Shown in pieces: positions 1 through 6,185 of a DNA stretch of 6,780 nucleotides. The notes under the pieces are model-generated. The model was not told the origin of the DNA. It saw only the letters and a program-made list of their open reading frames with translations, and made no database searches. Within the stretch, counting starts at the first letter, position 1, and each line of letters begins with the position of its first letter. A program made the translations under genes and the position numbers. Source of the DNA: Verrucomicrobiota bacterium (GTDB lineage: Bacteria; Verrucomicrobiota; Kiritimatiellia; Kiritimatiellales; Tichowtungiaceae); the NCBI GenBank assembly GCA_030619095.1, contig JAUXCB010000083.1:1-6780 (forward strand), written 5' to 3'.

Positions 1-221
1 CGCGCCGAGGCCAGGATTCGCCCCACCGTCGGACGAGATACTTTCATCCGTTCAGCGACCTCTTCCTGATAAAGCCCTTCGGCATCAGCGAGGCGCACGG
101 CCTCGATTTCATCAAAGGTCAGTACCACCTCTTCGAGGTCGCGCATCGGCACGCCCGTCGGTTTGAACCAGTTTACGGGCGGCGGGTTTTCAATTTCTCG
201 CGGGGTGACAGGTCGGGGCAT
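1..221 (-). CDS. DUF134 (UPF0251) family predicted DNA-binding protein, 3' part outside window
   Basis: I translated the minus strand from the ATG at 219-221 and obtained 73 residues before the window edge; the C-terminal part is missing. The start is supported by a GGAGAG Shine-Dalgarno 6 nt upstream (minus-strand copy of 227-232). The protein begins MPRP, continues with NWFKPTGVPM near residues 17-26 and then VVLTFDEIEAVRLADAEGL. That is the typical N-terminus of the DUF134/UPF0251 family, which carries a sigma-70 region-4-like helix-turn-helix. The helix-turn-helix itself is visible at about residues 50-71 (YQEEVAERMKVSRPTVGRIL). Family members are small putative regulators found often in anaerobes and archaea; their targets are mostly unknown. 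The gene lies 81 nt downstream of bioB on the same strand and has promoter/operator-like sequence of its own, so it could be read both alone and from bioB transcripts. The regulatory role is inferred from the domain only. Confidence 0.88.
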   Translation of the reverse strand, partial: MPRPVTPREIENPPPVNWFKPTGVPMRDLEEVVLTFDEIEAVRLADAEGLYQEEVAERMKVSRPTVGRILASA

Positions 222-237
222 ACGATTCTCTCCAGTT

Positions 238-273
238 GCGTATGATATGAACATATGCTTATAACTGGGTCAA
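238..273 (-). promoter_or_regulatory. Putative promoter/operator of the DUF134 gene
   Basis: On the minus strand a -35-like TTGACC (complement of 268-273) stands 17 nt from a weak -10 candidate TCATAT (245-250). The -10 side coincides with a palindromic block. GCGTATG (238-244) and CATATGC (252-258) form a 7-bp inverted repeat with one mismatch. Nested inside it, ATATG (245-249) and CATAT (252-256) are a perfect inverted repeat around AA. A palindrome covering the -10 and start region just before a helix-turn-helix gene fits an autoregulatory operator, but that is inference. Confidence 0.4.
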
Positions 274-302
274 GCGTTATTCTGAAAGAAAAGGGAAAAC
301 GA

Positions 303-1268
303 TCAATTGCTGGCGATCTGGAGGCCGAGGTGACGGATCATGGCCAAATCGGTGGCGTATTGCGATCCGGCGACCGTGAGGTAATTCCCGGTCATGAGAC
401 CATTGGCCCCGGCGGCAAAGAGATCGGCCTGCCGGTCGCCCAGCACATGGGTGCGCCCGCCGCAGATGCGCAGCGTGGTTTCAGGCAGCATCAAACGGTA
501 GAGCGCGATAATGCGCAAGGCCTCTTCGGCAGAGAGCGGCGGCCGGTCTTTCATCGGCGTGCCTTCGTGTGGATAGAGAAAGTTGATCGGCACGCTGTCG
601 ACGCCGAGCTCGCGCAGGGTGAGGGCGAGGTCGATGCGGTCGTCCCAGCTTTCGCCGAGGCCGAAAAGCCCGCCGGAACAAACGTTGAGCCCGGCCGCCT
701 GCGCGGCGTTGACGGTTTCAAGGCGTTGTGACCATTGCTGGGTGGAACAGATGTGCGGATAAAAATTTTCGGAGGCTTCGAGGTTGTGGTGAAAGCGGGT
801 GACTCCAGCCTCTTTAAGGAGGATGAGCTCTTCCGGGGCCAGCCGTCCGAGCGAGCCACAGACCGGGGCTTTTTGGCCGATGCCGATTTTTTTCACCGTG
901 GCGGCGAATTCTTCAAGCTCGCTGGAGGAGAGCTTCCCCCCGCTGGTCACGACCCCGCAGAGGCGGTCGCCTTCTGCAAGGTCTTCGCGGATGCGGGATT
1001 CGAGCACGTGACCCTCCATAAAGGGATAGGCCTCAATCTCGGTGCGGTTATGTCCACTTTGGGAACAGAAGCGACAGTCCATATCGCACTGACCGCTTTT
1101 GGCGTTGATGATGGAGCAAAGCTGGACTTTCTTGCCGAAGCGGTGTTCCCGAATGCGGGTAGCCGCCGCGAAAAACTCGATCTCCTGCGCCTCGCGGGCC
1201 AGCCACATCGCCTCGGATTTTGAGCATCCTTTGCCTGCCAGTGCGTTTTTTTCAATTTGTTTCAACAT
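303..1268 (-). CDS. bioB: Biotin synthase BioB (radical SAM)
   Basis: BioB inserts sulfur into dethiobiotin to make biotin, the last step of the pathway, in the cytosol. Residue numbers here count from the upstream GTG at 1271. The radical-SAM cluster motif is CDMDCRFC (Cys62, 66, 69). BioB signatures follow: FHHNLEAS (160-167, the substrate-binding NHN region), NVCSGG (196-201), FGLGES and SVPINFL. The E. coli auxiliary-cluster ligands have counterparts at Cys105, Cys138, Cys198 and Arg273 (RICGGRT). An additional Cys270 lies next to that Arg, and Cys52 and Cys175 are further extra cysteines. At about 322 aa it is full length and of the type seen in anaerobes. I chose ATG 1268, which has AGGA 5 nt upstream; GTG 1271 in frame, with AAGGG 8 nt upstream, is an alternative. 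No other bio gene is in the window. No terminator hairpin was seen after the stop, so read-through into the DUF134 gene is possible. Confidence 0.95.
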   Translation of the reverse strand: MLKQIEKNALAGKGCSKSEAMWLAREAQEIEFFAAATRIREHRFGKKVQLCSIINAKSGQCDMDCRFCSQSGHNRTEIEAYPFMEGHVLESRIREDLAEGDRLCGVVTSGGKLSSSELEEFAATVKKIGIGQKAPVCGSLGRLAPEELILLKEAGVTRFHHNLEASENFYPHICSTQQWSQRLETVNAAQAAGLNVCSGGLFGLGESWDDRIDLALTLRELGVDSVPINFLYPHEGTPMKDRPPLSAEEALRIIALYRLMLPETTLRICGGRTHVLGDRQADLFAAGANGLMTGNYLTVAGSQYATDLAMIRHLGLQIASN

Positions 1269-1292
1269 CACTATCCTGCCCTTCTCGATCCG

Positions 1293-1320
1293 ACATTAGC
1301 CGACCGACCCTTGCCTGCAA
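1293..1320 (-). promoter_or_regulatory. Possible bioB promoter
   Basis: On the minus strand TTGCAG (complement of 1315-1320) and TAATGT (complement of 1293-1298) are 16 nt apart. They match the -35 consensus at 3/6 and the -10 consensus at 4/6. The position, about 25 nt before the bioB start, is reasonable. The call rests on weak matches only. Confidence 0.3.
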
Positions 1321-1358
1321 CACGTTTTTTACTTTAATGCTCCCGGCGCAGTGGCTGG

Positions 1359-1387
1359 AAGACTTTCACCCGTTCCAACCTTACAAT
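1359..1387 (+). promoter_or_regulatory. Possible upstream promoter of the serine acetyltransferase gene
   Basis: TACAAT at 1382-1387 matches the -10 consensus at 5/6. A weak -35-like AAGACT (1359-1364, 3/6) lies 17 nt upstream. This would give a leader of about 80 nt. A second candidate closer to the gene is TTGCAA (1437-1442) with TTAACT (1460-1465), also 17 nt apart; it would start transcription only a few nt before the ATG. The sequence does not decide between them. Confidence 0.3.
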
Positions 1388-1474
1388 AAGAGGGGCAGGC
1401 TTCTCTGCGTTGAACATTCCTTTTCATCCTAAAGCCTTGCAACTTTTTCAGTTCACGACTTAACTGCTCTCATT

Positions 1475-2404
1475 ATGCAAATCGATGAAACAGCAAAAGA
1501 ACTTACGGGGCTCTATGCGACGGGCCACGACGACCGCCCGGACAACGTCCTATGGAACTATCCGGCCGCCGACAAGGTGGTCAGCGTGCTTAAAACGCTG
1601 ATCCATGTGATTTTCCCCGGGATGTACCCCTCCGAGCCTGAAGAGCTCGAAGTTCACTTCACCAAACAGCTCAAGAAAGTCCGCAACGAACTCCTGCCGG
1701 AGATCGAACGCGCCGTGCCCTACCGCTGGCTGGCCGCCGCCGAACAGGGGATCGAGCCCCTTTCCGATCTCCCCGCCGAAGCCGAACGAATTTTCAATGA
1801 ATTTATCAGCGAGTTGCCTTCTGTGCGCAAGCGGGTTATTGATGATGTCATCGCCGCTTACAATGGGGACCCGTCGGCTCTCAGCTACGCGGAGGTCAAG
1901 CTCGCCTACCCCGGCTTGCTGGCTATCACCTCCCACCGTATCGCCCATCAGCTCTACCGGCTCAATGTACCGATCATTCCACGCATCATGAATGAATGGA
2001 CCCACGCCAAAGCCGGAATCGATATCCATCCCGGCGCCACGATTGGCCGGGGGTTCTTCATCGACCACGGAACCGGCGTAGTGATCGGCGAAACCACAAA
2101 GATCGGCAGCAATGTAAAAATTTATCAAGGAGTCACCCTCGGTGCGAAAAGTTTCCCGCTCGACGAACACGGCCATCCCATCAAACACATTCAGCGGCAC
2201 CCGACCGTGGAGGATCGCGTCGTCATCTATGCCAACACCACGGTGCTGGGCGGCAAAACCGTCCTCGGCCACGATTCCGTTATCGGGGGGAATACCTTCC
2301 TTCTTGAAAGTGTTCCACCGCACAGTTTTGTCTCAAAAACTGAGGCGGGGGCCACCGTGTGGGTCAGGGACATGTCCGGCTTACTGGGCGGACTCGGCAT
2401 TTAA
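1475..2404 (+). CDS. epsC: Serine O-acetyltransferase, long EpsC/CysE type
   Basis: It transfers acetyl from acetyl-CoA to L-serine, giving O-acetylserine for cysteine synthesis in the cytosol. The 309 residues divide into an N-terminal helical part (about 1-175, longer than in E. coli CysE and typical of the EpsC group) and a C-terminal left-handed beta-helix of hexapeptide repeats (about 180-285). The catalytic region reads GIDIHPGATIGRGFFIDHGTG. Asp183 and His198 have the same 15-residue spacing as the CysE Asp143/His158 dyad, and RHP at 241-243 corresponds to the CysE His193 region. An insert between TLGAKSF and IQRHP is usual for EpsC. The chain ends in Gly-Ile; a C-terminal Ile is the residue CysE proteins insert into the CysK active site, so cysteine-synthase complex formation is plausible. 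The ATG has no clear Shine-Dalgarno. No cysK is in the window. The gene diverges from bioB. Confidence 0.95.
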   Translation: MQIDETAKELTGLYATGHDDRPDNVLWNYPAADKVVSVLKTLIHVIFPGMYPSEPEELEVHFTKQLKKVRNELLPEIERAVPYRWLAAAEQGIEPLSDLPAEAERIFNEFISELPSVRKRVIDDVIAAYNGDPSALSYAEVKLAYPGLLAITSHRIAHQLYRLNVPIIPRIMNEWTHAKAGIDIHPGATIGRGFFIDHGTGVVIGETTKIGSNVKIYQGVTLGAKSFPLDEHGHPIKHIQRHPTVEDRVVIYANTTVLGGKTVLGHDSVIGGNTFLLESVPPHSFVSKTEAGATVWVRDMSGLLGGLGI

Positions 2405-2428
2405 CTTATGAAAAAGAGGGGAAAAGGC

Positions 2429-2457
2429 TGGACGCAACCCACGGCCTTCCCTATATT
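2429..2457 (+). promoter_or_regulatory. Promoter for rpmI-rplT
   Basis: TGGACG (2429-2434, 4/6 to the -35 consensus) and TATATT (2452-2457, 5/6 to the -10 consensus) are exactly 17 nt apart in the 86-bp gap after the acetyltransferase gene. Transcription would begin near 2464, leaving a leader of roughly 27 nt before the rpmI ATG. This is among the best sigma-70-like matches in the window and suggests the ribosomal pair is transcribed on its own. Confidence 0.5.
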
Positions 2458-2490
2458 TCTTCGCTTTTAAGACCCTTTCAGGAGCAGAAC

Positions 2491-2688
2491 ATGCCAAAAA
2501 TGAAAACTAAAAAGTGTGCGGCCAAACGTTTCAAGAAAACGGCCACCGGAAAACTTAAATTTTCCCACATGGGTGGTAGCCACATTCTGACCAACAAGAA
2601 CCGCAAGCAGAAGCGCCGTCTCGGTAGCCAGACCATTCTGGACTCCGCAGACCACAAGCGCATTGCGAAAACCATCCCCTACGCTTAA
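2491..2688 (+). CDS. rpmI: 50S ribosomal protein L35 (bL35)
   Basis: bL35 is a small, very basic protein of the large ribosomal subunit. The 65 residues begin MPKMKTKKCAAKRFKKTATG and contain the family's KRR-rich middle (NKNRKQKRRLGS) and the C-terminal pattern DHKRIAKTIPYA. The length is normal for L35. The start at ATG 2491 is fixed by a strong AGGAG (2480-2484) 6 nt upstream and by the family N-terminus; an upstream in-frame extension to 2359 is open only by chance and overlaps the end of the acetyltransferase gene. The gene lies 20 nt before rplT, the usual L35-L20 pair. The infC gene that normally precedes this pair is absent here. Confidence 0.97.
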   Translation: MPKMKTKKCAAKRFKKTATGKLKFSHMGGSHILTNKNRKQKRRLGSQTILDSADHKRIAKTIPYA

Positions 2689-2708
2689 TTTCTAAGGAGT
2701 AATCAACC

Positions 2709-3065
2709 ATGCCAAGAGCAACGAATGCACCGGCGTCAAAACGTCGCCACAAAAGCCGCCTCAAACTCGCTAAAGGGTTCCGGGGTTCGCGCAGTAAACT
2801 TTTCCGTCAGGCCACAGAGGCCGTTGACCGGGCACAGGCCATGGCCTATGTACACCGCAAACACAAGAAACGCGATTTTCGCCGTCTCTGGACTGTCCGC
2901 ATCAATGCGGCCTGCCGCGCCAATGGAATCACCTATAGCCGTTTCATTGAAGGGCTGAGCAAAGCGAACGTGACAATCAATCGGAAAATGCTCTCCGAGA
3001 TCGCGATCTTCGACGAAGCAGGATTTTCCAAAATCGTTGAAACCGCACAGACGGCGATTAGCTAA
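2709..3065 (+). CDS. rplT: 50S ribosomal protein L20 (bL20)
   Basis: bL20 binds 23S rRNA and is needed early in assembly of the large subunit. The 118-residue protein has the expected length. A basic N-terminal arm (about 1-60, KRRHKSRLKLAKGFRGSRSK) is followed by the globular C-terminal domain with the conserved KKRDFRRLWTVRINAA and GITYSRFIEGL stretches. The segment NRKMLSEIAI (about 91-100) resembles PVC-group and chlamydial L20 as I remember them. The start is supported by AAGGAG (2694-2699) 9 nt before the ATG. It is the last gene of its transcription unit and is closed by a strong hairpin terminator 20 nt after the stop. In E. coli, L20 represses its own operon through a leader structure; no comparable leader is apparent here. 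Confidence 0.97.
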   Translation: MPRATNAPASKRRHKSRLKLAKGFRGSRSKLFRQATEAVDRAQAMAYVHRKHKKRDFRRLWTVRINAACRANGITYSRFIEGLSKANVTINRKMLSEIAIFDEAGFSKIVETAQTAIS

Positions 3066-3084
3066 ACCGCTTCTCACTGAAACC

Positions 3085-3115
3085 AAAAAGACCGGCACCC
3101 GCCGGTCTTTTTTTT
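3085..3115. terminator. Bidirectional rho-independent terminator
   Basis: GACCGGC (3090-3096) and GCCGGTC (3101-3107) form a perfect 7-bp GC-rich stem with an ACCC loop. On the plus strand eight T residues follow (3108-3115). On the minus strand the five A residues at 3085-3089 supply a shorter T-tract. It sits between the convergent rplT and the LptF/LptG-family gene and can serve both, more strongly rplT. Confidence 0.92.
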
Positions 3116-3122
3116 GTTCGAT

Positions 3123-4382
3123 CTAGCTACTGCGGCGGATGAGGATGAAGCCGAGCATCTGGGTGCCGATCAGCGGTAACCATAGAATCAGATTTGGCTG
3201 CAGTGCTGGATGCTCGGCCAGGGCCTTGGCGACGACGATGAAAATGTAGTAGGCAAAAACAATCGCCAGACTCATCATCATTCCCGCCGAGGTTTCTTTG
3301 CGGTGCGACTTCAGACCGAGGGGGATGCCGATCAGCATGAAGGCAAAGCAGGCAACCGCCGTGGAAATCCGCCGATTGGCTTCGATCACCATGCGGGATT
3401 TTTCAATCTGCATATCCTCCGGGGTGAGTTTCAGCAAGAGCCGCTTGCCCTCCACGAGGGCCAACGCCTCTTCCACCGACCGGTCCTCCGCCGTGAGCAG
3501 GGCCTTCAACTCTGTAGATTCCGCGTGCAGCCGCTGTTTTTCTAACCCAGTCACTTCTGGAGAAAGAGTGGCAACCTGGTTGGCATAGCGGACAAGATTA
3601 ATCAGCAGGCTCATCCGCATGTGGCTTCGTTTTCGCCGCACCTTTCCGCTTTTAAGCATATCGGCGAAATCAAGGGAAACCGGATAGTATTCAGCGTTTA
3701 CATAGGTGGTTTTAGAAACATCAATTGGATCGGCCGCATCGGGGATCTCGATGTTTACATCATACAGCTTCACCATCAGCAGCTTGTTTTCATTGTCCGG
3801 CTCCAGCGTACCCCGTTTCGCTCGGATACTGCGTTTGATTTGCCCCGCACCATCCAGCTCATAGGCCACCACATCTTTGATCGCATTACCATTTTTCCGA
3901 CCGACATAAATCAACAGCCCGGGGAAGTCGCTAATGAAACGTCCCTCTTCGAGCAGATTGAGCGGCTCCTCCACTCCGGCACTCTGAAGGAGCTTCCGGT
4001 TGGCGTATTTGGCCTGGGGAGCCACCTCGCTGTTGATGTACACGCAAATTCCGGTGAAAAGGATCGATAGCAAAACCAGCGGAGCCACCAGCCTCCACAA
4101 GCTGAGTCCGCAAGCCTTCATCGCAGTGATCTCATTATCCATGGAGAGCCGCCCGAAAAGAAGCAAGGCCGAAAACAGAGTGCTGATCGGCATGGAAAAC
4201 GAAAGGATATACGGGACATTCTGAAAAAAGAATCGGGCAATCAAAGCCGGGGAGATCCCCCGCGCCACAAGATCTACCGCCTTCACCAGAGCGCCCATCG
4301 TCATCACAAACGTGATCAACCCGAGTGCCGTCAAAAAGATCAACAGATAATCCAAAACAATATAGCGATTCAGTATACGCAT
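3123..4382 (-). CDS. LptF/LptG (YjgP/YjgQ) family LPS export permease
   Basis: Family members are the inner-membrane subunits of the LptB2FG ABC transporter, which extracts lipopolysaccharide and drives it to the outer membrane. From ATG 4382 the protein has 419 residues. Three N-terminal membrane segments lie at about 9-35, 55-78 and 97-116, followed by a periplasmic beta-jellyroll region (about 120-250). Three more membrane segments lie at about 340-356, 366-386 and 397-415. The motif NEITAMKACGLS (83-94) is typical and closer to LptF than LptG as I recall them. Residues about 278-338 are a charged, probably helical stretch before segment four. The start at 4382 is preferred over an in-frame ATG at 4400 because GGAG lies 7 nt before it and the N-terminus then matches the family. 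It follows folD by 4 nt, so translational coupling is likely. No partner lptF/lptG copy lies beside it. Confidence 0.92.
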   Translation of the reverse strand: MRILNRYIVLDYLLIFLTALGLITFVMTMGALVKAVDLVARGISPALIARFFFQNVPYILSFSMPISTLFSALLLFGRLSMDNEITAMKACGLSLWRLVAPLVLLSILFTGICVYINSEVAPQAKYANRKLLQSAGVEEPLNLLEEGRFISDFPGLLIYVGRKNGNAIKDVVAYELDGAGQIKRSIRAKRGTLEPDNENKLLMVKLYDVNIEIPDAADPIDVSKTTYVNAEYYPVSLDFADMLKSGKVRRKRSHMRMSLLINLVRYANQVATLSPEVTGLEKQRLHAESTELKALLTAEDRSVEEALALVEGKRLLLKLTPEDMQIEKSRMVIEANRRISTAVACFAFMLIGIPLGLKSHRKETSAGMMMSLAIVFAYYIFIVVAKALAEHPALQPNLILWLPLIGTQMLGFILIRRSS

Positions 4383-4386
4383 AAAA

Positions 4387-5271
4387 CTACTCCGCCCCAT
4401 GATGCTGCACGGCGGATTTCACCGTGTTGGCCAGAAGCATGGTGATTGTCATCGGACCGACCCCGCCGGGCACCGGCGTAATCGCCGATGCCTTTTCAGC
4501 TACCGGTTCAAAATCGACATCGCCGCAGAGACGATAGCCGCGTTTTTTGGTGTCATCCTTAACGCGGTTCATGCCGACATCAACAACAACCGCACCCTCT
4601 TTGATCATATCCGCAGTCAGCGTATTCGGCCATCCGGATGCGACCACCACAATATCGGCCTGTCGGGTCAACTCGGCCATGTTTTTGGTGCGCGTGTGGC
4701 ACATCGTCACCGTCGCATTGCCCAGCTCGCTTTTCTGGCTGAGCAGGTTGGACAAGGGACGGCCGACAATATTGCTTCGGCCGATCACGACGACGCGTGC
4801 GCCGGATGTTTCAATACCGGAATGTTTCAGAATCTGAAGAATCCCGTGCGGGGTGCAGGGCAGAAATGCGGGCATCCCCATCATCATGCGCCCGACATTC
4901 ATCGGATGGAATCCATCAACATCCTTGTCGGGATCAATCGCCTCGATCACCGACTCCTCCATGGAGGAATCCGGCAGCGGAAGCTGGACAAGAATTCCAT
5001 GGATTTGATTGTCCGAATTAAACTGCTGAACCACATCAAGAACTTCCTCGCGTGTGGCGGTCGCAGGGAGCTTCACTTCGCGCGAATAGAGACCGGTTTC
5101 TTTGCAGGCGCGCTCTTTAGCCGTTACATAGGAGCGCGAAGCGGGGTCATCGCCCACCAGCAACACACCGAGTCCGGGAACAACCCCCTGCCCCCTCAGC
5201 CCAATCACGCGCGCCGTGAGCTCCGCACGGATCTCCGCAGAAATCACCTTGCCGTCTAAAATCTTCGCCAC
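4387..5271 (-). CDS. folD: Bifunctional methylenetetrahydrofolate dehydrogenase/cyclohydrolase FolD
   Basis: FolD interconverts 5,10-methylene-, methenyl- and 10-formyl-tetrahydrofolate with NAD(P), in cytosolic one-carbon metabolism. The 294 residues are of normal length and show all the main signatures: SYVTAKERAC with the catalytic Tyr48/Lys52 pair, VQLPLP (95-100), DPDKDVDGFHPMNVG (113-127, Asp119), PCTPHGILQIL, the nucleotide-binding VVIGRSNIVGRPLSNLL (161-177), CHTRT (191-195), VVDVGMNR and the C-terminal TPVPGGVGPMT (265-275). The start is a GTG at 5271, supported by AGGAG 7 nt upstream and by the family N-terminus (KILDGK). It is the first gene of a two-gene unit with the LptF/LptG permease, and its GAG-TAG end supplies the Shine-Dalgarno of that gene. 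It diverges from the DUF167 gene over 65 bp. Confidence 0.97.
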   Translation of the reverse strand: MAKILDGKVISAEIRAELTARVIGLRGQGVVPGLGVLLVGDDPASRSYVTAKERACKETGLYSREVKLPATATREEVLDVVQQFNSDNQIHGILVQLPLPDSSMEESVIEAIDPDKDVDGFHPMNVGRMMMGMPAFLPCTPHGILQILKHSGIETSGARVVVIGRSNIVGRPLSNLLSQKSELGNATVTMCHTRTKNMAELTRQADIVVVASGWPNTLTADMIKEGAVVVDVGMNRVKDDTKKRGYRLCGDVDFEPVAEKASAITPVPGGVGPMTITMLLANTVKSAVQHHGAE

Positions 5272-5286
5272 CGCTTTTCTCCTCTT

Positions 5287-5317
5287 TTAGGTTTAATGAT
5301 GAAGAGTTCTAACCTAA
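5287..5317. repeat. Perfect 7-bp inverted repeat in the folD/DUF167 divergent promoter region
   Basis: TTAGGTT (5287-5293) and AACCTAA (5311-5317) are perfect complements with 17 nt between them, so the arm centres are 24 bp apart. The right arm touches the proposed folD -10, and the left arm lies just past the proposed start point. The spacing would place both arms on roughly one face of the DNA, as for a dimeric repressor. The regulatory role is inferred; a chance match is possible. Confidence 0.4.
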
Positions 5318-5334
5318 TGTTCCGTCGGTTTCAA
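5306..5334 (-). promoter_or_regulatory. folD promoter
   Basis: On the minus strand TTGAAA (complement of 5329-5334, 5/6 to the -35 consensus) is 17 nt from TAGAAC (complement of 5306-5311, 4/6 to the -10 consensus). Transcription would start near 5299, about 28 nt before the GTG start codon, leaving room for the strong Shine-Dalgarno. Confidence 0.5.
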
Positions 5335-5336
5335 TT

Positions 5337-5627
5337 ATGGAATGGATTAATGACGTATCCGGCGGGGTGGACGTGCGAATTCGAGCCGTTCCGCGCGCCG
5401 CGAAAAACAAAATTCAGGGTCTGTACAACAACGCCCTGAAGGTTCGGTTGACGAGTGCGCCGGTCGACGGAAAGGCCAACCAGGCCCTGATCCGGGTTTT
5501 GAGCAAATCGCTGGCCGTCCCGAAATCACGAATCCGGCTGTTGCAGGGCGAAACCAATCACAACAAACTAATTCGAATCGACGGACTATCAAAAGAAAAT
5601 GTGATGGCGAAACTTGAAATCAAATAG
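5337..5627 (+). CDS. DUF167 (YggU) family protein
   Basis: This 96-residue protein belongs to the DUF167/YggU family, small alpha/beta proteins of unknown function found across bacteria, archaea and eukaryotes. The family signature is clear: VRIRAVPRAAKNKI (13-26), then LTSAPVDGKANQALIRVLSK (38-57), VPKSRIRLLQGET (61-73) and NKLIRIDG. The length is normal. The ATG at 5337 has no recognisable Shine-Dalgarno. A possible -10 (TAATGT, 5315-5320) would give a leader of about 10 nt, so a short-leader mode of initiation is possible. It heads a plus-strand run with the DUF456 gene 9 nt downstream and is divergent from folD. No specific function can be read from the sequence. Confidence 0.93.
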   Translation: MEWINDVSGGVDVRIRAVPRAAKNKIQGLYNNALKVRLTSAPVDGKANQALIRVLSKSLAVPKSRIRLLQGETNHNKLIRIDGLSKENVMAKLEIK

Positions 5628-5636
5628 GCGTTTACC

Positions 5637-6134
5637 ATGGAGATCCTGTTACTCATCTTAACCCTTCTACTCTGCGGGCTCGCCCTGCTCCTCTCGGCAC
5701 TCGCCCTCTCCGGAACCTGGGTGGTGCTGGCCGCCGCGCTCATCACCAAACTCAGTGCCGGAGTTCCGGGCTGGGGAACGCTGTGGGCCTTCATTCTGCT
5801 CTGTATCGCCGTTGAACTGCTGGAGGCACTGGCTGGCTTTATGGGGATTCAAAAACGAGGCGGATCGCGTCTGGCCGGCGTAGCCGCCCTTCTCGGCGGA
5901 GTGATCGGCGCGATCATCGGAACGAGCTTTATTCCGATCATTGGAACCATCGCCGGCATGCTGCTCGGCTCCTTTGCCCTGGCCTATTTCTGCGAACAAT
6001 CCCGCCTCCGGCACCATGAAAAAGCCGCCCATATTGCCTTTGGGGCGGTCTGGGCGCGACTCGGCGTCATGCTTCTCAAAACCGGACTGACCGCCGCGAT
6101 GAGTCTCTGGCTGATCCTCGCCCTGCTGCAATAA
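5637..6134 (+). CDS. DUF456 family integral membrane protein
   Basis: The 165 residues are strongly hydrophobic and match the DUF456 pattern. An N-terminal hairpin of membrane segments (about 3-40) contains the LSGTWVV turn at the place of the family's 'PG-P' turn. A further segment follows at about 48-70, then the charged link QKRGGSR (72-78), a glycine-rich pair (LAGVAALLGGVIGAIIGTSF, 79-98, and about 101-118) and a C-terminal segment (about 142-163). Function is unknown; it should sit in the cytoplasmic membrane. It begins 9 nt after the DUF167 stop with only a weak ribosome-binding site (AGG about 9 nt before the ATG), so translation may depend on the upstream gene. Length is usual for the family. 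Confidence 0.85.
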   Translation: MEILLLILTLLLCGLALLLSALALSGTWVVLAAALITKLSAGVPGWGTLWAFILLCIAVELLEALAGFMGIQKRGGSRLAGVAALLGGVIGAIIGTSFIPIIGTIAGMLLGSFALAYFCEQSRLRHHEKAAHIAFGAVWARLGVMLLKTGLTAAMSLWLILALLQ

Positions 6135-6185
6135 AAACGGTTTTATCTGGCGAGAAAACCCAAAACATGATCGGATTGGTCTCCT

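Noticed and set aside
255..1223. Plus-strand ORFs of 158 and 162 codons (255-731 and 735-1223) opposite bioB
   Set aside because: They mirror bioB codons and have no domain signature or ribosome-binding site.
1376..1390. BirA-like half-site (AACCTTACAATAAG) upstream of bioB
   Set aside because: Only one half resembles the biotin operator; no matching second arm is found at the expected distance.
1550..2323. 257-codon minus-strand ORF antisense to the acetyltransferase gene
   Set aside because: The plus-strand gene is unmistakable and the antisense protein has no recognisable features.
2418..2451. Imperfect hairpin GGGAAAAGGC / GCCTTCCC after the acetyltransferase gene as a terminator
   Set aside because: The stem has a two-base bulge and a long loop, no clean T-tract follows, and it overlaps the better-supported rpmI promoter.
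2359..2490. Upstream in-frame extension of rpmI
   Set aside because: It overlaps the acetyltransferase gene; the family N-terminus and strong Shine-Dalgarno fix the start at 2491.
4399..5259. 286-codon plus-strand ORF antisense to folD
   Set aside because: folD on the opposite strand has every family motif; the antisense reading is His/Arg-rich with no recognisable domain and arises from codon bias.
6139..6160. GGTTTT/AAAACC inverted repeat after the DUF456 gene as a terminator
   Set aside because: The stem is AT-rich with a 10-nt loop and no T-run follows on the plus strand.
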